DNA of 64,000 bases, from contig CM063257.1 in assembly GCA_032158295.1 (NCBI GenBank), positions 868,001-932,000 of the forward strand, read 5' to 3'. Shown piece by piece: positions 33,660-42,599 of this stretch (the first letter of the stretch is position 1; each line of letters starts with the position of its first letter). A program made the position numbers and the translations under genes. Source of the DNA: Pycnopodia helianthoides (taxonomy: Eukaryota; Echinodermata; Asteroidea; Forcipulatida; Asteriidae). The notes beneath the pieces are model-generated. The model did not search any database, had not been told where the DNA came from, and saw nothing but the letters and a program-made list of their open reading frames with translations.

Positions 33660-36425
33660 CAAGGAATAAATAATTGAAATTGATTGGGTGCACTTGTTAA
33701 GTATAGGAATAAAAATCAAGCCACAATGGAAAAGTAGGTCAAGCTAAGGGAACGAATCCCCCGGCGGGAATTCGGTTTAATCGTTTAATATTATGTTATG
33801 CCTGGCTCTACTCCTGTATGCCCATTAATAAAAACGACAGCAGGGTTTTTTTTTTTTGGCTTTTTATCTCTACCAACCTTGTTTCTGTTTCTCGGTTTGG
33901 GAAAAAAATAATAATAATAACAAAAATACCGGGGCAAAACCGTCCCGATATGGCATTCCGATAAGTGAGAAATTTAATGAGAGCCGGCAGAAACGTGATT
34001 TGATTGTGGGTTTTGACGGAGCTGAACTTTCTGCGGAACTTGATCGCGAATGTGGGTCAGATAGCTCAAGGCACAGTCTTCATTTGAGACATAAATAGAG
34101 GGTTATAAAATCGAACATGGCACTCGTTGATTGTCTGTGATTGAGGCGTGCGTCTGTCCTGGCTGATGAGCAGGTTTAGCTTACGGTGCACGCTTGTTTT
34201 TCTTTCCCCCTTTTAAAAATCCATGAATCTGGGCCGTGATTGTCAACAGATTTTTACTGATATTTTGCGCCCGAAAAATGAATTGAATGAGGAACTTTGC
34301 TGTGCCAGGACGGAGGGAGAGAACAAAATGAAAAATGATTCCATGACTTGAATCATCAACAAACAAATCTGATGTTCACGAATTCATTCGTCTTTTTGTT
34401 TTTAAACGCCTGATATTCGTCCAATTTTACAAAGGTTACAAGCCCTCAAACCGGACAACAAAAAAACACTTTCCATTCTTACCTTTATTTTAAGTTTACC
34501 AGCTCGTATAATGTGAGCACTCGTCAGTTTTAGCATCGCTAAGCAAAATCGTTTGCTTACAGAAAAGAAAAAAACACCTACTGCATGAAATTGACCTGGT
34601 GGAGGCACTACATGGAAAAACCGCACACTTATTTTCAGCGCAAAAAAAAGTTTATAAATTGAGAAAAGCTGAAAGAGGGAACAAGCTCTCAACTTGAAGC
34701 ATCGATCGAATTGAATCCTGGAGGAGGTGTTTTCTCCTACCACTCCAAGCCAGAAACGGTGTTATTATTATGAAATCTATACTCATGGCGCCAAACATGA
34801 TACCATGTCATGAATAAATGGAAAGAGACAACGTATTTCACAAGTACCTACTCGGAATTGAACAGGGGACAGAGAACCCCAGGAACATGTGGGAGGGACT
34901 GGGGATATCAAGTTTTGTGGATGGTGTGCTGTTCCTTGGTCAGGAGGAGCTGGTGGAAGAGGGGGGAGGACAAGGGGTTAGAGAATGACCTAGGCGTTCT
35001 TCAAATTGGAATTGAATGAGAAATCTGTAAGGCTGCATGATGAAGACATGTGTGTATATAAATGCGTGGTTTGTGGGGAAACAGAAATTGTTAGTTTTTT
35101 GTTTTGGGGAACTTTGGCATTGCTCAGTTTTCTTGCAGCAGCTTGTACAAACCACGTCAAAGATCACTCTTGCAGTTGATATGCCATCGACAATAATCCA
35201 ACTACTTTAAAATTGAAGAGACAGAATTAGAATTGATTATCATATCTGTGTTAGGGATGTAGAAGGTGTCGGATTTTCAATGTTGGATCTGTTTGTATTT
35301 GGAGCTGGTGATGGTCGGTGGCTTCTGACAATTACATCTTTTGCAGATTGGAGTTCAAAGTACCAATTTTTCTGAACAATTAAGATTGATGTTGTGTCTT
35401 CTGTATTCCAACTGTCCCCTGAGATTCAATCTAATTAATTAATTATTTTATTAATTATTTATTTTAATTTTTTTTTCAAATTAGGAAATTTGTTTTTTAT
35501 AGAATTAAGTTTTATTTACTGACCTGTATAAAACTCTAAGCCAATTCTATGCACCAATTGTTTATTTTTTTAAGTAGCATTTTATTTTTGTGTATAATGC
35601 TACCCCAACAATTGCATCAACTGTCCCCTGATATTTTTTTTAAATTCATCTCTTTCTTTTAATTGTTTTTCTCCTTGTTTGTTTGGGTTTTTTTTTTGGG
35701 GGGGGGGTTAAAATGAAGTTTTATTTACAGACTCATAAAATACCCAAGTCTAAATCTATGCATTAATTGTTTAAAAAAAAAAAAAAAAATTGTAAACATT
35801 ATTTTGAGAGGACTGCTTCAATTGCTTGGAATGTTCCCTCATAGCCTGATTTCCTTGCCCTTCACTTAACACGCTCATTATCAGTCTAATTACAATCCAA
35901 TGTTCACCACTGAATACTGCCCTCGGTGCGCAAACCTTGTAAGCCAATCCACACGCCACTCTAGGGTCACATGTGCACACGTGCGCTTTGACGTAAGTAA
36001 TCTTGAGATTCGTTTCAATCCGCGGCCCGGTCCCTTCCAAATTCAAGACCCATACGACGAGGAAGACGACGGGGAGGGAAGAAGCCAAATTCAAATTTTT
36101 TAAGTAGAATGCAAGAAGAAGAGGTTGGGCCCTCAGGGTGTGAGAAAAAACAGGGTGTTTGGACCATGTAAGGGATCTAGTGTAGATGGGCCAGCGTGTT
36201 TGGAATTTGTGTATACCTTATTTGTCGCAATCCGAGAAATGAAGAGAAATTCTTGTCTCCATCGGATGTATAAGATAAATTACTCAGAAACAATAAATTA
36301 CTCACCAATGAAAGCGATGTTACTCTTGTGAAGCGCGTCTCGGCAGTTAGGGTTCTCAGAGGTATGTCCCCATCCCACTGGCACTACATCAACCTGCTCT
36401 CTCTTAGCGATAAAAGAAATTTGAT
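33660..36425. other. Unassigned non-coding DNA
   Basis: The 113-codon minus frame at 34402-34743 and the 107-codon minus frame at 35771-36094 have no recognisable domains. AT-rich low-complexity DNA covers 35400-35790, including TTAATTAATTAATTATTTT. No gene is supported. Confidence 0.4.
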
Positions 36426-36431
36426 ATGTAC

Positions 36432-36454
36432 TTAATTTTTTTTCTTCTTCACAG
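36432..36454 (+). other. Strong isolated 3' splice-site-like sequence
   Basis: TTTTTTTTCTTCTTCACAG ends at 36454. The following bases stay open for 19 codons in one frame (PPERTLRVLV...), but I see no convincing donor. It could be a cryptic acceptor, a small exon or chance. Confidence 0.25.
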
Positions 36455-36539
36455 TCCTCCGGAAAGGACTCTGAGAGTGCTTGTCACACATCGGTGTAAT
36501 GGTGAAACTTAATTTTACATGAACGCTGAATATTCATTT

Positions 36540-37960
36540 ATTTATCGGTCTCATTTATTCAGGGACCCCATTAAGCTGCTTCTCCGTTGAGTCCCGGAAA
36601 CAGATGAAATTACATCATAAAAACAATAGAAGAGAAACTATACATGTACTCCGTACAAAATGGGATAAATACACAGATAGATGTGGCCTAATTTATATCT
36701 GACTTTACCCGTTGTAGACTTTGTCATTCTGTAAAGTAGAGGAAGTAGTGAAGCAGGAGTTCCAATGGCGACAACTCAGAGATTAATGATACAAGTTTTT
36801 GAGGGCAAATTGATTTTTGCTTTTGATAAAATTGACTTGATCAGAGTGTGTCCATTATCTACCTTTTGTATATAATTCTCTCAAATCATAGTTACCTCAA
36901 GAACAACTTTGGACTATCATTTTGAAGATGTTCAATCAGGCTTTGCGCTTCTTCGGAATTTATAAGCAAGAACACGCTTAGCGTCCTTGCTCTATTGTTT
37001 TTTTTCCCCCAAATTAAGTTGGACACATCCAAAATTCAAGTCAAGCATCCTGAAACTTCTTGTCTATCCATTCCACACGCCTCCAAAAACACAAACCGGA
37101 GGATCGGACAAATTTGATAAACAAGACTTAATTCTGAGACAAATTCCTTCTCTATTCTCTTTATCCGTGGCTTTGCAGCAGGCAGAGGAGCTTGTTTTTC
37201 GATGTATTGACTTTTGGTCAAATTATCTTCTCATCTGCCCGAGGGTCCGCTAATTGAAGTGGACACAGAAGCCGAGTACGCTTCGCCCCGCTCACTGTAA
37301 TAAGAAGTTCTCCGAGTGCTGCCAGTTTCTTGTGTTTTATTTGCGCGGACAGTTTTACACACTCCCAGGGAGTCAAACTTTTGGTTTTTCTTCATGTCGG
37401 GGGAGGCTTTTTTCGGGTGTTGTTGGTGGTGATGCCCTGTGGTACGCTAAATATGATATGTCATCAAATCTCGCTGTGTGGTAGCTAAAGTGTACAGTGC
37501 GCCCGGGATTGCATTGTACATACATTGGCACGGGACAGGATTGGATTCTTAAAAACACAAGAGTACGACTCAACGACCCAGTCGTCTGGTATTACGGGAA
37601 AATAAACAGATGAAGAGCTGTTTTGAAGTCTTCGTTCAAACTCCGTCTTGTTGATGTTCCAGACCCATTGTTCATCCAGTTATTAAAAATGATACATTTC
37701 AATTTATTTAACCGAGAATTTTTTGTCTGTGTGAAATTAAACTGAAACTACACTAGATCTGTTTAACTTCATTAAGAGTGCAATTGAAACCGTGTCTAAT
37801 TAAAGAAAATTGTCGTAAATAACTGTTTGAAAGCTTAATGATTGGTTCCCTTTGTATTGAGGGATTAACTATTCATTTATTTCTTTGTCCAGAAGTGGGT
37901 TGAACCTTTGGTCAGCTGGACACTATTGATTGGCTCCCTGAGTCATATGGCATCATTGAT
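36540..37960. other. Unassigned non-coding DNA
   Basis: Frames near 36987-37484 are open on both strands but have no recognisable protein character. No gene is supported. Confidence 0.35.
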
Positions 37961-37964
37961 TGAG

Positions 37965-37980
37965 GATGAATATTCATGAG
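37965..37980. promoter_or_regulatory. Palindromic ATGAATATTCAT motif (possible POU dimer site)
   Basis: Identical 16-mer to 6970-6985. Related TGAATATTCA words occur at 36527-36536 and 38528-38537. Confidence 0.25.
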
Positions 37981-38097
37981 GTCTTTTGAGAGTTTGACAA
38001 ATCACGATAGCCGAAAAAGCAACATAAATATTCACGACCTGATGAATAATGTTTAAATTATAAGCGCAAACTGCACTTGACAATGTCAATAAGTACG

Positions 38098-38289
38098 AAG
38101 CCCAATTTCTTAGAGCTGCTTAAGCAGAAAATAATGCTGAAACAATTCCTGCTAAGCAACAATAAGCAGGATACCAGTCACAGATGCTACATGCAAAATG
38201 GTATTTTAGCTGGTAACCTTTTTCTGGTAAGCATAAATGTGCTTAGCTGGTCTTTGTGCTTCAAGCAGCTCTATGAAATTGGGCCCTGG
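38098..38289 (+). mobile_element. M3 MITE, well preserved
   Basis: It opens AAGCCCAATTTCTTAGAGC and closes AGCTCTATGAAATTGGGCCC. Internal words are AGCAGGATACCAGTCACAG, TTAGCTGGTAACCTTTTTC and GCTTAGCTGGTCTTTGTGC. Terminal inverted repeats exceed 20 bp. A good reference copy for M3. No coding capacity. Confidence 0.85.
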
Positions 38290-38333
38290 ACATTTTGTAG
38301 TATTACAATGGCTTTAAATAAAGAACAAGCAAT

Positions 38334-38467
38334 AGACCCCCTTGCATTGGCCGCCATCTTTGATGCCATATAAGGGAAATAGCATACATGCTGAGCACGA
38401 CTCTCAGCCAATGATAGCTCTTCATGCATGCATGTTTCATCAGCGAAGCTGGCCAATGCAAGGGGTC
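38334..38467. mobile_element. M4 MITE with 18-bp terminal inverted repeats
   Basis: GACCCCCTTGCATTGGCC on the left is mirrored by GGCCAATGCAAGGGGTC on the right, enclosing a body of about 100 bp with CATGCATGCATG. It lies about 45 bp after an M3 copy. Confidence 0.78.
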
Positions 38468-38483
38468 CATTTAAAAAATAACC

Positions 38484-38652
38484 TACCTTCGCAGTCTCCT
38501 ACTACATTATTATTCATATTACAGCGTGAATATTCATAACTTTGTCATCGTTCTAACCAATCTATGTTTACCTTCGCAGTCTCCTATTACATTATTATTC
38601 ATTTTACAGCGTGATATTCATAACTTTGTCATCATTCTAACCAATTCTTTTA
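38484..38652 (+). repeat. 85-bp tandem duplication
   Basis: TACCTTCGCAGTCTCCTACT at 38484 recurs at 38569, and both copies run on through ATTCATAACTTTGTCATC to TTCTAACCAAT. The second copy leads straight into the pyrimidine tract of the ratchet candidate at 38726. Confidence 0.95.
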
Positions 38653-38732
38653 TCTTTTCCTTCACATGATGTCTCGTCGTATCCTTGTCTCCAATCAATC
38701 TTCAACCATCTTAACATAATTCTAGGTAAGTA
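38645..38732 (+). other. Candidate recursive-splicing ratchet point 2
   Basis: A pyrimidine-rich stretch with a branch-point-like TCTTAAC ends in AATTCTAG|GTAAGTAATT, junction at 38725/38726. The donor half matches the GTAAGT consensus exactly. A second donor-like TTTTTG|GTAAGA follows 25 bases later (38751), which could define a recursive-splicing exon as in vertebrates. Confidence 0.55.
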
Positions 38733-39864
38733 ATTTGATTTGTATTTTTGGTAAGAAAATGAGAGCAAATAGGTCATTGTGCACAAATTCGTTATAGCAA
38801 CGGCCTAATTCTTTAAACCACTTTAAATCTGCGACCCACATCTCGGTGGAGCGTAATGTAAGTTGAGAAACCGGGGCTTACTTCAGTTTTGAGCAGCGAA
38901 GAGGAAGTTTTTACCCCTGTGTAGGATTGAGTTCTTAAACGATTAATGCAGAAACACTGCATCTAATGTAGACTCCCTTAACGTAGGGATTTTTTTGTAG
39001 ATATTTGAGCAAGAATCCGGTCTAAGTAGTACGATGAAAATTGTCCCAGTTTTTAAATTGAGATAATAATGTCTGTGATTTTTTCTCGGGAGTAGACATT
39101 TGCGTTTAAGATAAGATTCAGGAAATGAGCCTGAAATAATGAAACTTGATTTCCATGATATAGAATTAATATCATAAAAGGCAATTTAAGAATACATTAC
39201 TATAGCTTTGAACCCCCTCCCCCCCCCCCCACCCTCTGAGAATTGTAGTTTTTTATGAAGTTGTTTTTATACATTTTTTCTGAGCATTAGGGGACCGGGG
39301 TGACCTACAATTTGAAATTGCTTATTGATTATACAATGATAAACATTCCAAGGTTTTTACTCACCGGCGCTTCTCTCCAGTACCTCAATCCATGCCGGCA
39401 AAAACTTCTCGAGACTTAACACATCGACAATAATCAAAATCAAAATAAAAAAAAAAAAAAAAAATCTGGGTGAAAAATCATTCGTCTCAACTCTACCTGT
39501 CAATTTGGAACTTTAATCCTGGTGCAAATTTCTTCCACATCCTTGGGTCCTGAGAGAGGGAGAGAGAGAGAGAGATGTAAAGAGAGCGGGGATTATTGGG
39601 GGAAAGCTGTGGCAAGGTTGGCCGAGATTTTTCCACCAAATTGGAGAGAAATTGGTACCAGCTGTGTGGGCTTCGCGGCAGTAAGCTGAAGGAATTTGGG
39701 ATTGTGGCTGTGCCGTGTTGAATTGTGCAAGTAGTTACGTTGGTTAATGACTGCATATATGGGAAAGGTAATGTGGGGTCGGGAGACTCCTCTCTTATGA
39801 TGTCTAGTTCTCTGTGTACCAAATTCACCATGAGTTATCCTAATATTCATATAGAAAAAAAGGG

Positions 39865-40098
39865 ACCAGACTAATATTTATCCAGCTTCACTTTGGTCTC
39901 TTTGATGGTTCCCTGTATACCGAATTACAGCTGTATTCCTGATTATCATTTTGTTAAAAGGTACCAGACTATATCTTCAAGAGTCTGTCTGGTCAATAAT
40001 AGTTCCTGTGTAGGCCAACCAACTTACAACAGTAGCCCTAATTATCATTTCATTCAAAGGCACCAGACTGTTTTTCCCTTCCGGCCTCAGTCTGGTCA
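39865..40098 (+). repeat. Degenerate 99-bp repeat, about 2.5 units
   Basis: ACCAGACT recurs at 39864, 39963 and 40062, each preceded by AAAGG and followed about 30 bases later by TCTGGTC or TTGGTCT. TTATCATTTYRTTMAAAGG is shared between units two and three. Confidence 0.7.
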
Positions 40099-40099
40099 C

Positions 40100-41040
40100 A
40101 CCGAGTTGAATAGAAGAATGAAGATGGCTGGACCAAAGGGGGATGGTTTATTCTAAGATGTTCTCCTGCTCTCATGACCGGCACATGACTTGTGATCAGA
40201 ATGACTAACGCCTTCCAAACCACTACATAAATACACCCCTATAGTCAACTAGTGTTCTTCTAATCTGTGAAATTTTACCCAACGCCTGTTGACAGCAGCA
40301 GATCAACAAAGGCTGTATACAACACAGCCATTCCAACAAGGTACAATTGTGGTCAAGCTTCTTTGTATCCAAATAGACCCCTAAAAAATTACTCCTTTAT
40401 GCTAATCTTTCATTCAGTCTAAAAAAAAAAAACTTAACCGAGACTGGTCTTGCAAAACTCCGATATCACTGAGAGGATACCCTAGCTGTGTCCTTCGGTA
40501 GCCGTGGTGTAATTAAGTAAAACCCCTAGACTGGTTTGTGGGTGACAGATTTAAGGTTCAATTATTTTCCAAAGTGGGGATATTTGAGCCTTTGATGGGA
40601 GCTGAGAATTTTGATGTTGTGACAGATTTAGGGAAACGACGGATATGTGATGTTTGACTCTGAGAGAGGACCAGGTAAATCGTCAATCTGGGCTTGTTAT
40701 GGAGGAGTTTTTGAAGGAGGGAAGTCCACTGGGTGTTGGCTTTGTGAGATTGTCTTCGTCTTTGTGTCATCAAGATTGAGACGAAAACTCAAGCTCTTCT
40801 GGATGTTGTTTGGGTTTGTAGGTCTTGAAGAACTTTGGTCTGGTTGATGTACCCATAGGAGTATGAAGCATGTGTCTTTTGAAATTTACAAATTCTTACT
40901 CCAGAATTGAGACCATTATTTGTTGGAACCCAGTATGCTTGCATCATATATGACTGGTAGATTGTAAAATGGGCCAGACTATTCTAACTGAGAGCCTCAC
41001 TTTCACTCTATTGACTTGTATGGAAAACTATCTTGGACAC
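40100..41040. other. Unassigned non-coding DNA
   Basis: No gene, RNA gene or clear repeat is supported. Confidence 0.4.
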
Positions 41041-41044
41041 AAAC

Positions 41045-41583
41045 TCTTAGAGCTTCTTGCAGAAACTAAGCAAAAATGAGCGGGAAAACAGGCACAGATG
41101 GTATGTGTGGTGTGTTCTTTTGACTGGTAACCTCAATCCATGTGAGCACTGTTGTGCTTACCTATTTTATGTGATTAAAGCACGTGTACAACATTGGTAA
41201 TTGTCAAAGACCAGTACCTGCACTTTATGTGACCCAACATATACATAGAATAACAAACTTGTGAAAGTTTAAGCTCAATTAGTCATCGGAGTCATGAGAA
41301 AATAGTGCAAAACGGCATTATATGTTTTCACTGATTTCAAACATCGGGTTTTGGACAAGCATGGAGGAAGGAAATACTCATCCATGGGACAAACAAGATC
41401 AAAACTAATTGTTTTACTCATTTCCTAAAAACTTAAGCATTTCAAGCAAAACTAATTGAAGGGAAGTTTTTCCACCATGACCATCTTTATACCATGTAAG
41501 TTAAGTGCGAATCTGTGAACATTATATTTTTAGTCATACCAAGGTTGTACACACCCTTTAAGCAGCTCTATGTAATCTGGCTG
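41045..41583 (+). mobile_element. M3 MITE split by an M1 insertion
   Basis: The left part (TTAGAGCTTCTTGCAGAAAC to ACCTATTTTATGTGA) and the right part (GCAGCTCTATGTAATCTGG) form one M3 copy. It is interrupted at the TTAA of its expected GCTTAAGC by the M1 element at 41179-41557. Confidence 0.85.
41179..41557. mobile_element. M1 MITE inserted in an M3 MITE
   Basis: TTAA at 41175-41178 and 41558-41561 flank a 379-bp element with ends AGCACGTGTACAACATTGG and CCAAGGTTGTACACACCCT. Because the flanks join into a known element, the TTAA duplication is directly demonstrated here. The right 155 bp match window positions 1-155. Confidence 0.9.
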
Positions 41584-42052
41584 TTGATTAAAGGTTGCTC
41601 ACCGCCACACTGTCACTGTACGTAGCGTCCAATTTGGGTGCTTGCTAAAAATTCCACTATTTTTGAGAATTTCATCTGGGACTTTTCCCACAAGAATCCA
41701 AACTGTTATGGGTAAATTCAACCTCAGAGCTTCGAACTGCTCTAGAATTTGTCTCTGTTTTTTTGTCGCTGTAAAAAAAAGAAAGAAAAGAGAAAACGAA
41801 AAGAAGAGGCGAGAGGGAAATGCAATATGCCTGAACATCTTGATGTACTTACTGGTCAATAGTAACACAGTGTAGGGCTTAATTGTGGTTGAATTGACAT
41901 CAATTGGTGATTAGGTATCACCCTGTATCCCTTACCAACAGACTCACTGGCTGCTACCGACACTAAAAATAAACCACCAACTTGGTATTATTTCCTCGTG
42001 TTCAGAGGGTTTCCCCTCCACTTTTTGTCAAGGACTAGACTGCAGGTAGGAC
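41584..42052. other. Unassigned non-coding DNA
   Basis: It holds a purine-rich low-complexity tract at 41776-41820, and no gene. Confidence 0.4.
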
Positions 42053-42449
42053 CAGCAGACAATTGCTAAGCAATAGTTTCTGCTTAAGCAGCTCTATGAA
42101 ATTGGGCCTTGGTCGTTGTAAGCTGGGCGTTGTAAACGAGGAACTCTCTGTAAACAGTGCCAGGAAATAAGGCCCTGGGGTCGATTTCACAAAACTCTTC
42201 CTAACTCCTAGGCGATGCTAAGAGATAGGACTTACTGGTCCTAACTTAAGACTAGTCCTATCTCTTACTGTCTTAGCATTGCCTAGGACTAGTTCTAAGT
42301 TAGGAAGAGTTTTGTGAAATCGACCCCAGGGCCTTATTTCCTGGCACTGTTACAGAGAGTTCCCGTTTACAATGCCCAGCTTACAACGACCAAGGCCCAA
42401 TTTCATAGAACTGCTTGAGCAGAAAACATTGCTTAGCAATTGTCTGCTG
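42053..42449. repeat. Nested palindrome of about 397 bp
   Basis: Outer arms CAGCAGACAATTGCTAAGC and GCTTAGCAATTGTCTGCTG are inverted. Next inward are M3-end sequences (GAAATTGGGCCTTGG / CCAAGGCCCAATTTC), then CCAGGAAATAAGGCCCTGG / CCAGGGCCTTATTTCCTGG, then GGGTCGATTTCACAAAACTC / GAGTTTTGTGAAATCGACCC. Inmost are AAGAGATAGGACT / AGTCCTATCTCTTA, with a central loop of about 20 bp near 42245. Three elements appear nested with a common centre. Confidence 0.93.
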
Positions 42450-42560
42450 AGCAGAAATGAGCAGGATACCAGTCACAAATTGTACATGTGACATGGTATT
42501 TTGGCTGGTAACCTTATTCTGGTAAGCATAATTTTGTTGTGCTTGGCTACTTGTGCCCCG
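42395..42560 (+). mobile_element. M3 MITE forming the right flank of the palindrome
   Basis: GGCCCAATTTCATAGAACTG, GCAGGATACCAGTCACAAAT, TTTTGGCTGGTAACCTTATT and GTGCTTGGCTACTTGTGCC keep the M3 order. Only its first 55 bp or so are mirrored on the left side of the palindrome. Confidence 0.8.
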
Positions 42561-42599
42561 CGTGTACATAGATCGTTTACATTTGTTTCATCATCGTTT

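Noticed and set aside
42025..42052. GACTGCAG|GTAGGACC as another fused splice site
   Set aside because: The pyrimidine tract is 20 bases away with an intervening AG, and the donor GTAGGA is poor. It also borders the nested palindrome.
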